Shown here: positions 35,477 to 44,423 of the stretch, piece by piece
Layout of the letters: each line of letters begins with the position of its first letter
Position numbering within the stretch: the first letter of the stretch is position 1
Source: Candidatus Delongbacteria bacterium
GTDB taxonomy: Bacteria > CAIWAD01
Reading direction: 5' to 3'
Assembly: GCA_020634015.1 (NCBI GenBank)
Contig: JACKCN010000002.1
Span: 372,001 to 436,000, forward strand
DNA: 64,000 bases
Program-made: the position numbers and the translations under genes
The notes under the pieces: model-generated
What the model was told of the DNA's origin: nothing
Seen by the model: only the letters and a program-made list of their open reading frames with translations
Database searches by the model: none

Positions 35477-37208
35477 GAACCGCAGCCAACTGGTGGCCAG
35501 CCTGGTGGTGGAAGAACTGCATCGCAAAGGCCTGCGCTTTGCCGTGCTCTGCCCGGGCAGCCGCAACACGGCGCTGACCATCACACTGGTGGAACACGGC
35601 GGCTTTCAGCTTCAACGCGCGCATGACGAGCGCGCCGCTGCCTTCATGGCGCTGGGGTGGGCGCGGGCCAGCGGTCAGCCAGCCCTGGTGCTGACCACTT
35701 CGGGCAGCGCGGTGGCTCACCTGCTGCCCGCGGCCGTGGAAGCCGATCAGGATGATCTGCCGCTGCTCTTGCTTTGCGCCGATCGCCCTCCTGAGCTGCG
35801 TCACACGGGTGCCAACCAGACCGTGGAGCACGCGGGACTGCTGGCCTCCGTTCTGCGCGCGTCTCTGGACCTGCCCCTGCCCGACGACCGCCGCCCGCTG
35901 GACTGGCTGCTGGCCTCGGTCGACGAGGCCGTGGACCGCTGCAAGGGCCCACAGGCTGGCCCCGTGCTGCTCAATCTGCCCTTCGAGAAACCTCTGGAAC
36001 CGACGCCGTCCCCGCTTGAAGTGGCCTGTCTCACGGGACTTGAGAGCTGGCGTGCCAACGGACAACCCTGGCGAGCCGGTGGCTACGGAGCACCCGCGCC
36101 CAACCCCGATGCCAGTGCGCAACTGGCCCGCTTGCTTGCAGATGCTCGCCATCCGGTCTTCCTGCTGGGATACACGCGGCGTCACGAAGATGCGCTGGCG
36201 GTCGCGGCACTGGCCAGCTTGCTGGGGGTGCCCCTGCTGGTCGATCTGCTCTCGGGCCTGCGTCTGGATGGCACACAGCGGAATCTGGTCCGACACGGCG
36301 ACTTGCTGGCGCGTCTGAAATCGCCCCTGCTGGAGCGCTGCGACGCGGTGATCCAGTTCGGCGCGCGCCTGGTGTCGTCCGCGCTGGGCGAGTTCGTATC
36401 CCAGCGGGAGACGCGTGCCCTGGCCTGTCTGGATCCTTCGCCCCGGCGTCTGGACCCCACCCACAGCCAGGCCCTGCGGCTCTGTGTTCCGGCCGGGCAG
36501 GCTGCGGACCTGGTCGGCAATGCCTTCGCAACGGCAGGACAGCCGGATCGAGCCTGGGCGGACGAGCTGATGAACGCGGATCGGCGGATCGAACGGAAGC
36601 TCAGCCAGGAATGCGACACACTAGGTACCGGGGGTGAAGTGGAACTGGCGCGCCTGCTGGCTCGCGAGCTGCCTGCCGGACACGCCATCTGGTGTGCCAA
36701 CAGCATGCCCGTGCGCGACATGGCGCGCTGGGCCGGCGAAGGGCAGTGCCGTCAGGTGCTGGCCGCGCGAGGTGCCAGCGGCATCGACGGCACGCTGGCC
36801 TCGGCCCTGGGAGCCTGCCAGGCCCTGGCTGGGCCGCTGACCCTGTTCTGCGGCGACCTGAGCCTGCTGCACGATCTCAACTCCCTGCTGCCCGTGGCCC
36901 GCAGTTCGGCTCCACTGACCATCCTGGTGGTCAACAACGAAGGCGGCGGCATCTTCCATCATCTGCCCGTGGTTGCCAACCGGCACTTCCATCCCTGGTT
37001 CGACACCCCGCACGATGTAGATATCCAGCAGGTTTGCGGGGCCATGGGACTGCCTTCGTGGTGCCCAACCGGGCTTTCCGGCTTGCGTGATGCGCTGGCG
37101 GCCGCCTGGAGCAGCGGACGGCCCGGTCTGGTGGAATTCCGCTGCCCGCCAGGAGCGGCCGCCACACGCCAGCGGGACCTGCTGGAAGCCTTGGCGAACC
37201 TGGCATGA
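35460..37208 (+). CDS. menD: SEPHCHC synthase (2-succinyl-5-enolpyruvyl-6-hydroxy-3-cyclohexene-1-carboxylate synthase)
   Basis: 582 residues, a thiamine-diphosphate enzyme that joins isochorismate and 2-oxoglutarate. The N-terminal Pyr domain has CPGSRNTALTI and RAHDERAAAFMALGWARA with the catalytic Glu, then TTSGSAVAHLLPAAVEA. The C-terminal domain has the cofactor motif CGDLSLLHDLNSLL...VVNNEGGGIFHHLP. ATG 35460 is chosen: GAGGAG lies eight bases upstream and the family similarity starts at once; the open frame upstream of it is menF in another phase. The stop overlaps menH by four bases. Confidence 0.97.
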   Translation: MPIGTENRSQLVASLVVEELHRKGLRFAVLCPGSRNTALTITLVEHGGFQLQRAHDERAAAFMALGWARASGQPALVLTTSGSAVAHLLPAAVEADQDDLPLLLLCADRPPELRHTGANQTVEHAGLLASVLRASLDLPLPDDRRPLDWLLASVDEAVDRCKGPQAGPVLLNLPFEKPLEPTPSPLEVACLTGLESWRANGQPWRAGGYGAPAPNPDASAQLARLLADARHPVFLLGYTRRHEDALAVAALASLLGVPLLVDLLSGLRLDGTQRNLVRHGDLLARLKSPLLERCDAVIQFGARLVSSALGEFVSQRETRALACLDPSPRRLDPTHSQALRLCVPAGQAADLVGNAFATAGQPDRAWADELMNADRRIERKLSQECDTLGTGGEVELARLLARELPAGHAIWCANSMPVRDMARWAGEGQCRQVLAARGASGIDGTLASALGACQALAGPLTLFCGDLSLLHDLNSLLPVARSSAPLTILVVNNEGGGIFHHLPVVANRHFHPWFDTPHDVDIQQVCGAMGLPSWCPTGLSGLRDALAAAWSSGRPGLVEFRCPPGAAATRQRDLLEALANLA

Positions 37209-37984
37209 CCCGTGACACGCGCGCCACCGACGCGCCACGCCCCAGCCTGCTCCTGCTGCACGGCTTCATGGGATCCGCGGACGACTGGAGCCCGCTCCGA
37301 CTGCAGGACGTGGCGCGTGTCACCGCGCTGGACCTGCCCGGACACGGCCTGCCACCCCAGAGCTGGCCTGCCGGTGGCTCGGGTTTCGAGCGCACGCTGG
37401 ACTGGCTCGAATCCGCGCTGCGCCAGTGTGGACCGCGGCCCCGCTTTCTGGCCGGCTATTCCCTCGGAGGGCGCCTGGCGCTGGCGCTGGCCCTGCGCTG
37501 TCCGCATGAGCTGGACGGACTGATTCTGCTGGCATCGTCCGCAGGACTTGCCGGAAATGACGCACGCACCGCACGCCTCCGGCTGGACGAGCAACGGGCG
37601 CGTGAGTTGGTGCAGGACTTTCCGGGATTTCTGGACAGCTGGTACCGCCAGCCATTGTTCGGCGAGCTGAGACACCGTCCCGGATTCCCGGCGGTGCTGG
37701 AACGGCGCCTGCGCAGCGATCCCCGTGAACTGGCGCGCGCGCTGGTCTTCTTCAGCCCGGGCAAGCTGCCCGTGTTCCAGGAAGAACTGGCGCGCCTCGA
37801 TCTGCCCGTGCTGCTGCTGGCGGGCGAAGAGGATGCGGCCTATGCCACGCTCTCGCGGAGTTTGCAGCAGCAGCTTCCCCGGGCACAGCGAGTGGTGTTG
37901 ACCGGCGTCGCCCACGCCCTCCTCGAGGAGGACCCCGCGGGCTGTGCGCGGGAGATCACACGATTCATCAATCAGATCGGCTGA
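37205..37984 (+). CDS. menH: Alpha/beta hydrolase, probable SHCHC synthase
   Basis: 259 residues. MenH eliminates pyruvate from SEPHCHC to give SHCHC. The fold signals are LLLLHGFMGSADDW (oxyanion loop), DLPGHG, nucleophile Ser in AGYSLGGRLALA, acidic residue in AGEEDAAY and His in VAHALLEE. Sequence alone cannot separate MenH from other hydrolases, but its place between menD and menB is decisive. ATG 37205 overlaps the menD stop. Confidence 0.92.
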   Translation: MTRDTRATDAPRPSLLLLHGFMGSADDWSPLRLQDVARVTALDLPGHGLPPQSWPAGGSGFERTLDWLESALRQCGPRPRFLAGYSLGGRLALALALRCPHELDGLILLASSAGLAGNDARTARLRLDEQRARELVQDFPGFLDSWYRQPLFGELRHRPGFPAVLERRLRSDPRELARALVFFSPGKLPVFQEELARLDLPVLLLAGEEDAAYATLSRSLQQQLPRAQRVVLTGVAHALLEEDPAGCAREITRFINQIG

Positions 37985-38007
37985 CGGTCAGCCAGAAGGA
38001 GGACGGC

Positions 38008-38829
38008 ATGAGTGCGGTGGACTGGCAGGCCAGCGGAAGCTGGCAGGACATTCTGTACCACAAAGCGGAAGGCATCGCCCGGATCACGATCAACCGGCCC
38101 GAAGTGCGCAACGCCTTCCGGCCGAAGACGGTCATGGAAATGCGCGCCGCGCTCCAGGATGCGCGCGAGGACAGCCAGATCGGAGTGATCATCCTCACCG
38201 GTCAGGGGGAGCTGGCGTTCTGCTCCGGGGGCGACCAGCGTGTGCGTGGCGATGCGGGTTATGACGATGGCAGCGGCGTGCTGCGACTGAACGTGCTGGA
38301 CTTCCAGCGTGAGATCCGCAGCTGCCCCAAGCCCGTTGTCGCCATGGTCGCGGGCTATGCGATCGGCGGCGGCCATGTGCTGCACCTGCTGTGCGACATC
38401 ACCATCGCGGCCGACAATGCGCGCTTCGGCCAGACCGGTCCGCGCGTGGGCTCCTTCGACGGCGGGTACGGAGCCAGTTATCTGGCGCGCTGCGTGGGGC
38501 AGAAGAAGGCCCGCGAAATCTGGTTCCTCTGTCGCCAGTACGACGCCCAGCAGGCCCTGGAGATGGGCCTGGTGAACACGGTGGTGCCATTGGCCCGGCT
38601 GGAAGAGGAGACCGTGGCCTGGTGCCGCGAGATGTTGGCCAATTCGCCGCTGGCCCTGCGCTGCCTGAAGGCGGCCTTCAACGCCGACTGCGATGGCCAG
38701 GCCGGACTGCAGGAGCTGGCCGGCTGCGCGACGCTGCTGTTCTACATGTCGGAAGAGGGCCAGGAAGGACGCAATGCCTACCTGGAGAAGCGAGCCCCCG
38801 AGTTCGGTCAGTTCACGCGTCACCCCTGA
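38008..38829 (+). CDS. menB: 1,4-dihydroxy-2-naphthoyl-CoA synthase
   Basis: 273 residues, crotonase family. It closes the second ring of the naphthoquinone from OSB-CoA. Landmarks are NRPEVRNAFRPKTV, CSGGDQRVR (oxyanion), GYAIGGGHVLHLLCDITIAA and FGQTGPRVGSFDGGYG. The Gly in RVGSFD marks the bicarbonate-dependent (type I) class seen in E. coli, and the C-terminus (KAAFNADCDGQAGLQELAG) is very similar to it. A GGAGGA site precedes ATG 38008. It lies 23 bp after menH. Confidence 0.97.
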   Translation: MSAVDWQASGSWQDILYHKAEGIARITINRPEVRNAFRPKTVMEMRAALQDAREDSQIGVIILTGQGELAFCSGGDQRVRGDAGYDDGSGVLRLNVLDFQREIRSCPKPVVAMVAGYAIGGGHVLHLLCDITIAADNARFGQTGPRVGSFDGGYGASYLARCVGQKKAREIWFLCRQYDAQQALEMGLVNTVVPLARLEEETVAWCREMLANSPLALRCLKAAFNADCDGQAGLQELAGCATLLFYMSEEGQEGRNAYLEKRAPEFGQFTRHP

Positions 38830-38856
38830 GCACTCGCGGATTTCGTGGAAGGTGAG

Positions 38857-39732
38857 ATGCACAAGCTGACACTCTGGCTGGGCGCCTTTCGTCCGCGCAC
38901 TCTGGGAGCGGCGCTGGCACCCGTGGCGATGGGAGTTGCCTGGGCGGCCGCGCATGGCACACGCCAATGGATGCTGGCGGTCCTGGTGCTGCTCTCCGCC
39001 CTGCTGATCCAGATTGGCACCAACCTGGCCAACGACTACTTCGATTTCCGCAAGGGCGCGGACACGGCGGAACGCATCGGGCCACGACGTCTTTCCCAGA
39101 GCGGGTTGATGTCACCCCGGGATGTGCGCCGGGCCTTCGTGCTGGCCTTCGCGCTGGCCGTTGCCATTGGCGCGGTCCTGCTGGCCCGGGGCGGGTTGCC
39201 GATCTTCGTGATCGGTGTGCTCGCGGTCGCCTTCGGGGTGCTCTACACGGGCGGCCCGTTCCCGCTGGCCTACAATGGACTCGGTGACGTGTTCGCCTTC
39301 GTGTTCTTCGGGCCGGTGGCGGTGGCCGGCACGGTCTGGGTACTGGCGCTGGAATGGGTGCCCCGGGCGGCTCTGGCCGGAGTGGGTCCGGGACTGCTCT
39401 CGGCGGCCCTGCTGGTGGTGAACAATCTGCGCGACCGCGAGCAGGACCGGGTGGCCCGCAAGCGCACCCTGGTGGTGCGGTTCGGTGTCGGTTATGCCCG
39501 TTCGCAGTACATGGTCTGCCTGGTGGGGGCCGCGTTGATTCCCGTGTTCCAGGTCTGGACGGGCGCGGCGGGACCGGCCCTGCTGCTGGCCAGCGCGTCC
39601 ATTCTGCTGGCACTTCCCGCGGCCCGGCTGGTCCTGACGGCCCAGGGACCGATTCTCAACCAGGCCCTGGCGGGCACCGGCAAGACTCTGCTGCTCTACG
39701 GGCTGGCCTGGTCCGTGGGAATCCTGGTGTGA
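38857..39732 (+). CDS. menA: 1,4-dihydroxy-2-naphthoate polyprenyltransferase
   Basis: 291 residues, an integral membrane UbiA-family prenyltransferase with about eight to nine hydrophobic helices. It attaches the isoprenoid side chain to DHNA, giving demethylmenaquinone. The Asp-rich motifs are NLANDYFDFRKGAD and NNLRDREQDRVARKRT. ATG 38857 was chosen over GTG 38845 because GGAAGG lies between them. The stop overlaps the menC/E start by four bases (GTGA). Confidence 0.95.
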   Translation: MHKLTLWLGAFRPRTLGAALAPVAMGVAWAAAHGTRQWMLAVLVLLSALLIQIGTNLANDYFDFRKGADTAERIGPRRLSQSGLMSPRDVRRAFVLAFALAVAIGAVLLARGGLPIFVIGVLAVAFGVLYTGGPFPLAYNGLGDVFAFVFFGPVAVAGTVWVLALEWVPRAALAGVGPGLLSAALLVVNNLRDREQDRVARKRTLVVRFGVGYARSQYMVCLVGAALIPVFQVWTGAAGPALLLASASILLALPAARLVLTAQGPILNQALAGTGKTLLLYGLAWSVGILV

Positions 39733-42194
39733 GCCACCTCAATCTGGAATGGGGCAGCCTGGAGCTTCCGCTGGTTCGCCCCCTGCCCGTGCGTGGACGC
39801 GCCGTGTCCCGCCGAACCGTGCTGTACCTGCGCTGGCGCAATGCCCAAGGACACGAAGGCTGGGGCGAAGCCGCACCCCTGCCGGGCTTGCACCGCGACA
39901 CACCCGCACAGCTGCAAGGTCTGCTGGCACGCCACGCCCGAGCCTGGGGCCAGCAACTGTCGTTGTGGCTCGACAGTCCCCAGCAGCCCCTGCCCGGATG
40001 GTCGCCCGCGGCACCCGCCTGTCTGGAGTGCGCCCTGGACCAGGCCGCGCTCGGTCTCTGGGGAGATATCCACTCGCAACGTCCATGGCAGTGGCTGGGC
40101 GCGCCCCGCGAGAGCACCCTGCACGTGGCGCCCCTGCTGGATCACGCGGGTCTTCCCGCCAGAATCCCGGTCCAGCCCGCGGTGTACAAGATCAAACTGG
40201 CAACGGAATCCCTGGTCGAGCAACGTCTGCAGCTGACTCGCCAGCTCCAGCGACTGGAGCTGGCGCCCGGCTCGCTCTTGCTGCGTCTGGATGCCAATTG
40301 CCGCTTGACCGAGCATCATCTGCCGGAGATCGCGCGCTGGCGGGATGACTTGCCCGTGCAGTGGCTCGAGGACCCCTGTGCATCACCGGCACTCAGTCGC
40401 GCCTTCTGTGATGCGCTGAATCTGCCGCTGGCCCTGGACGAAGGGCTTCCGCTGGACGCCGATCAGGCAGAGCAGGCGGCCTTCATCGCTCGACACCGTC
40501 CGCAGGCAGTGATCCTGAAACCAGCCCTGGCCGGAGGAGTGAACAGGCTGCGCCAATGGCATGCGCTCTGCGCGGACGCGCGCTGTTCCCTCGTGTTCTC
40601 CAGTTGTTTCGAAAGTGCCTGGGGACTCCAGCAGCTCGCGGGCTGGGCAGCCGCGATTGCGGCGCGGACCGCCCACGGTCTGGGCACCCATGGCTGGCTG
40701 GCGCCCGAGCCCGGCACACCCATGCAGCGTATGATGACTCGTTGGCCACTGTGGCACGAGCCTCGGCGTCCGGTTCTGGCCTGGCAGCGCGTGCGCAGCT
40801 GGTTCCGTTCCCAGAAGCCTCTCGTGCTGGGCCAACTTCCGGGGCTGTCGGGTGCCGTGGCTGGGCGAGGTCCGGCGCACGCCCTGGGTCTTCCACTGCC
40901 TTCCGGGTTCGTGACACCTCCGGCGGGCCACCGGATCGCCTGCCGCTGGCCCGCACCGGGCATGCTGCCCCAGGCTCCGGGCCAATTGCTGGAGCTGCTG
41001 CACGCCGGATGTGATGTGTTTCCCCAGGACGCGCGCCAGCCGCTGGTCCAGGCCGACGCGCGTGCACACCTCGCGGGCTGTGATCTGCGGCTCGAGCTTG
41101 AAACCGGTCAGTGGAGTCCCTTCGAGCCCGGCCCGGCGCGGGTCCCGATTCCCGGACCGGCGCCCCATCTGCTGGTGGCCACCGGGGGATCCAGCGGACG
41201 CACACGCATCGTCTGCCATGGCCTGCGCTCGCTGCTCGCCAGTGCGGCGGGAGCCAACGCACGCATGCCCTTTGCCCCCGGCGATCGCTGGTTGCTGGCC
41301 CTGCCCCTGCATCACGTGGGGGGGCTGGCCCTGCTCTTCCGGGCCCTGCTGGGCGGTGGGGCGCTGGTGTTGCCCCGGACTGGCGAAAGTCTGGCTGCCG
41401 CTGTGATCCGCACCGTTCCCAGCCATCTGAGTCTGGTGCCGACCCAGTTGCGTCAATTGCTGGCCAACCCGGCCTGTGTGCCTGCGCTGCGGGCCGCACG
41501 CCTGGTACTGGTCGGGGGCGCCGCGCTGCACGAGGAGCTGCGCAGGCGATCGCTGGCCCTTGGGGTTCGGGTCGCACCGTCCTGGGGACTGAGCGAGAGC
41601 GCCAGCCAGGTCTGCACGGCTGTGCCCGGAGCGGCACCCGCGGGATCAGATGTTCGGGCTGGATGTGGCGAGGTGTTGCCGGGCAGGGAGGTGCGTGTCC
41701 GAGCCGGGGAGCTGCAGATTCGCGGCAGCATGCTGTGTGAAGGCTGGATCGAGCAAGGAGGTTTTCGCCGGGCGCCCCGAACCGATGGCTGGTTCCCGAC
41801 TGGCGATCTGGGACGCGTGGATCGAATGGGACGCCTGCAGGTCCTGGGGCGCCGCGACCGGATGCTGGTTTCCGGCGGCGAGAACCTGTATCCCGAGATG
41901 ATCGAGAGCCATCTGCTGGCCCATCCATTGGTCGAGGAGGCCTGTGTGCTGGGCATTCGGGATGAGCACTGGGGACAACGGCCGGTGGCCGTATTGCGCC
42001 TGCAGTCCGGTGTGATGGAGTTGCCCGCTGACTGGCGAATCTGGCTGAACTCACAGCTGGCCCGCCCGGCTCAACCGGATGCATGGTACCGCTGGCCCGA
42101 AGGACCTGGCGCATTGAAGACACCCTGGGGTGAGCTGGAGCGGCGGCTGGCACGGGGCGAACTGGACCGCTGGCTCAGTCCTGGAGTGCGCTGA
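39729..42194 (+). CDS. menC/menE: Fused o-succinylbenzoate synthase (MenC) and o-succinylbenzoate-CoA ligase (MenE)
   Basis: 821 residues. The N-terminal half (about 1-345) is an enolase-superfamily OSB synthase with the K-x-K pair Lys154/Lys156 (YKIKLAT), metal ligands Asp188 (LRLDANC), Glu214 (WLEDPC) and Asp237 (LALDEGL), and Lys264 (VILKPALAGG). The C-terminal half (about 370-821) is an acyl-CoA synthetase: nucleotide loop ATGGSSGRTR at about 484, LPLHHVGGLALLFRALLGGG, SWGLSE, GWFPTGDLG and RDRMLVSGGENLYPEMIE. So two consecutive steps (SHCHC to OSB to OSB-CoA) sit on one chain. The frame is continuous, with no stop or internal start signal between them. GTG 39729 overlaps the menA stop. 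The ligase loop ends in Arg where Lys is usual. Confidence 0.93.
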   Translation: MSHLNLEWGSLELPLVRPLPVRGRAVSRRTVLYLRWRNAQGHEGWGEAAPLPGLHRDTPAQLQGLLARHARAWGQQLSLWLDSPQQPLPGWSPAAPACLECALDQAALGLWGDIHSQRPWQWLGAPRESTLHVAPLLDHAGLPARIPVQPAVYKIKLATESLVEQRLQLTRQLQRLELAPGSLLLRLDANCRLTEHHLPEIARWRDDLPVQWLEDPCASPALSRAFCDALNLPLALDEGLPLDADQAEQAAFIARHRPQAVILKPALAGGVNRLRQWHALCADARCSLVFSSCFESAWGLQQLAGWAAAIAARTAHGLGTHGWLAPEPGTPMQRMMTRWPLWHEPRRPVLAWQRVRSWFRSQKPLVLGQLPGLSGAVAGRGPAHALGLPLPSGFVTPPAGHRIACRWPAPGMLPQAPGQLLELLHAGCDVFPQDARQPLVQADARAHLAGCDLRLELETGQWSPFEPGPARVPIPGPAPHLLVATGGSSGRTRIVCHGLRSLLASAAGANARMPFAPGDRWLLALPLHHVGGLALLFRALLGGGALVLPRTGESLAAAVIRTVPSHLSLVPTQLRQLLANPACVPALRAARLVLVGGAALHEELRRRSLALGVRVAPSWGLSESASQVCTAVPGAAPAGSDVRAGCGEVLPGREVRVRAGELQIRGSMLCEGWIEQGGFRRAPRTDGWFPTGDLGRVDRMGRLQVLGRRDRMLVSGGENLYPEMIESHLLAHPLVEEACVLGIRDEHWGQRPVAVLRLQSGVMELPADWRIWLNSQLARPAQPDAWYRWPEGPGALKTPWGELERRLARGELDRWLSPGVR

Positions 42195-42576
42195 GTCCCT
42201 TCCGCAGGGAGTCCGGCAAGGGCCGTGGGCGTTTGTCATCGGCATCGAGGAAGACATGCCAGGTATGGATCTCGCTGGCCAGGGTCTCATCCAGCATCAG
42301 GCTGCTGCGGAGGGTGAAACTGGACTCTCCCAGTCGCGCCGGCACGATCCGGATGCTCAGGGCATCGCCCATGCGCAAGGGATGCCGATAATCGGCTTCG
42401 ACGCGCACCACCGGAAGCAACCAGCGCCCGTCCGTGAGCATGCCTTCGATGCCCCAGCCCAGATGGCGCATCAGCTCTTCGAAGGCGATGTGTGCCAGTT
42501 CCAGGTGCCGGGGAAAGAAGACCACACCGGCGGCATCCGTGTGTGACAGGTTGACCCGGGTCTTGACTTCGAACAT
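42175..42576 (-). CDS. Hotdog-fold acyl-CoA thioesterase, likely DHNA-CoA hydrolase
   Basis: 133 residues of the 4-hydroxybenzoyl-CoA / YbgC thioesterase family. The catalytic block LSHTDAAGVVFFPRHLELAH has the family Asp, and ADYRHPLRMGD is also typical. It runs opposite to the men operon and its 3' end overlaps that of menC/E by 20 bp. Because menB is present and no other thioesterase is in the operon, it is the natural candidate for hydrolysing DHNA-CoA before MenA acts; this is inference from context, as the family has many substrates. Confidence 0.82.
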   Translation of the reverse strand: MFEVKTRVNLSHTDAAGVVFFPRHLELAHIAFEELMRHLGWGIEGMLTDGRWLLPVVRVEADYRHPLRMGDALSIRIVPARLGESSFTLRSSLMLDETLASEIHTWHVFLDADDKRPRPLPDSLRKGLSALQD

Positions 42577-42651
42577 CTGGACTCCCTTGGTTTGGGATGC
42601 AATGTATCCAGCGGCAGTCGCCCGGACAAGGCGACAGACAGAGGAGACGGA

Positions 42652-43416
42652 ATGCTGCCGGTTCTCGCGGATTCACCCATGCTGCTGCTTCTGCTCTTCG
42701 GCACGGGCTTGCTGGCCGGGTTCACCGACTCGATCGCCGGGGGTGGCGGTCTGCTGACCGTGCCCGTGTTGCTGGCTGCCGGTCTGCCGCCCCAGGTGGC
42801 GCTGGCCACCAACAAACTGCAGAGTTCCTTCGGCAGTGTGACAGCCAGCACGGTCTATCTCCGCAAGGGGGTCGTGAGCTTCAAGGGCCTGCGCCCGGCG
42901 ATCCTGCTGGTGATCCTGGGAGCTTCAGCGGGCACTCTGCTGGTGCAGCGCCTGGATGGCAGCCTGCTGCGTTCCATGATCCCCTGGCTGCTGCTGGCCG
43001 TGTTTCTGTTCTTCCTGTTTCGCCCCCGGCTGGGCCTGGTTGAATCGCGCAGCCGCCTTGCCCTGTATCCGCTGCTGCTGGTCTTCGCGCCGCTGCTGGG
43101 GTTCTACGATGGGTTTCTGGGTCCGGGCACGGGCAGTTTCTGGACCTTCGCCCTTGTGCTGCTCGGTGGACTGGAACTGCGTCGCGCCACGGGCCTGACC
43201 AAGGTGCTGAACATGACCAGCAACCTGGTGGCCCTGTTCTGGTTTCTGCTGGGAGGGCAGGTCTGGTTTGCCGGGGGCCTGGTGATGGGGGCGGGCCAGC
43301 TGCTGGGCGCGCGGCTGGGCGCGGGGCTGGTGGTGCGCCGTGGTGCGGGATTCGTGCGCCCGGTCTTCCTCGTGGTGGTCTTTCTTACCCTGATCAAACT
43401 GTGGAGCAGCAACTGA
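42652..43416 (+). CDS. TauE/SafE-family (YfcA-like) membrane transporter
   Basis: 254 residues with about eight hydrophobic helices. The N-terminal GFTDSIAGGGGLLTVPVLL and ALATNKLQSSFGS are diagnostic of this family, as is GFYDGFLGPGTGSFW in the middle repeat. Members export sulfite, sulfoacetate or other small anions. ATG 42652 is chosen because GAGGAG lies five bases upstream; an upstream in-frame ATG at 42592 would add a charged stretch before the first helix. It is divergent from the thioesterase gene. Substrate unknown. Confidence 0.9.
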   Translation: MLPVLADSPMLLLLLFGTGLLAGFTDSIAGGGGLLTVPVLLAAGLPPQVALATNKLQSSFGSVTASTVYLRKGVVSFKGLRPAILLVILGASAGTLLVQRLDGSLLRSMIPWLLLAVFLFFLFRPRLGLVESRSRLALYPLLLVFAPLLGFYDGFLGPGTGSFWTFALVLLGGLELRRATGLTKVLNMTSNLVALFWFLLGGQVWFAGGLVMGAGQLLGARLGAGLVVRRGAGFVRPVFLVVVFLTLIKLWSSN

Positions 43417-43826
43417 CCCTCGTGCACCCGGTTGACCGGGAGTGTGGCAAGCGTGTGTCGGCCGCGAATTATACCCTTTCCAGAATTTTCCCGGAAGTCA
43501 GGGCCGTGTTATTCGTGTTCCCGGAAATCGCTGCGCCGCGAGAGTTCCATTTTGATCCGGCATGACGTATTATGGGACCTGCGCGGGAAAGCACCGCTCA
43601 CCGGCGCGCTGCGGCCACTGCACTGAACATTTTCTACGGACGAAGATGGCAGTCGCTGACGCTGCGTTTCTGCAAGGATTCTTGCGTTGACGGAAGAAAA
43701 TTGAATGTGGCCGGTCTGTTTCGTTGTAGCACATTGGCGTTACACAGCTTGCACAGTTAAACCGGTTTCACCCCGCGACAACCCCACTCGCCCCGGTCCG
43801 GACGGGAGAATTCCAGGAGGTACTTC
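43417..43826. other. 410-bp gap before the 43827 gene
   Basis: No gene is evident. A small hairpin CCCGG-TTGA-CCGGG (43427-43440) follows the transporter. The stretch 43470-43770 is AT-richer than its surroundings and probably carries the promoter of the next gene, but no hexamer pair stands out. Confidence 0.4.
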
Positions 43827-44363
43827 ATGGCCCGCAAGTTCGGAACGGTAACTGCCGCCATTGCCGAAGCCCTGCGCCACCACTACCGCAAGGATGACGG
43901 TATCGAGATCTTCAACGACCCCAAGCAGAAGCGCAAGCGCATGGAACGCATTCCGCGGGTCTATTCGGCACCCCGCTTCGACGAGGAATCCGTGCTGGTC
44001 GGTCTGGACATCGCCGTGGTCAAGGGCAAGCAGGTGCTGGCCCTGGCACGCATCTTCGAGGGCGTCCAGACCGAAATCAGTGAGGTGCTGGGTGTGCTGA
44101 ACGCGATCATGCTGTCCGACAAGCTGCGCGTTGACGGACGCAGTTTCGTCCTGCAGGATACCCGGGTGGTGGTGGCCATTGCCACCTCGGGCCGGGGAGT
44201 GGGGCAAGGTGTCTATCCGCGTCTGGAAAAGCGCCTTCAGGCCCAGCTCGATGCCCTGCAGAAGCAGGATCAAGCCAAGGGAATCGGCAGCCTCAGCCTG
44301 GCTGTGGCCACCGCGGCCGGCATCGAGAACCTGATTCTGGAGTCACCCGCCCGGCAGGACTGA
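43827..44363 (+). CDS. Hypothetical protein, unrecognised
   Basis: 178 residues, no family recognised. It starts MARKFGTVTAAIAEALRHHY, then has a basic patch PKQKRKRMERIP followed by alternating hydrophobic strands (VLVGLDIAVVKGKQVLALAR) and helices, which suggests a compact alpha/beta protein. The Lys/Arg-rich patch could contact nucleic acid, but that is a guess. It has no signal peptide or membrane segment. AGGAGG lies six bases before ATG 43827, so it should be well translated, and it has a long upstream region of its own. Confidence 0.75.
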   Translation: MARKFGTVTAAIAEALRHHYRKDDGIEIFNDPKQKRKRMERIPRVYSAPRFDEESVLVGLDIAVVKGKQVLALARIFEGVQTEISEVLGVLNAIMLSDKLRVDGRSFVLQDTRVVVAIATSGRGVGQGVYPRLEKRLQAQLDALQKQDQAKGIGSLSLAVATAAGIENLILESPARQD

Positions 44364-44384
44364 GAGTTCGCGACCCCGCAACGG

Positions 44385-44417
44385 CGCCCCCCACGATCAG
44401 CCCGGTCGTGGGGGGCG
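44385..44417. terminator. Perfect 12-bp stem-loop between convergent genes
   Basis: CGCCCCCCACGA (44385-44396) and TCGTGGGGGGCG (44406-44417) enclose a 9-nt loop. It lies between the 43827 gene and the reverse asparaginase-type gene; no T-run flanks it. Confidence 0.6.
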
Positions 44418-44423
44418 TCGTGC

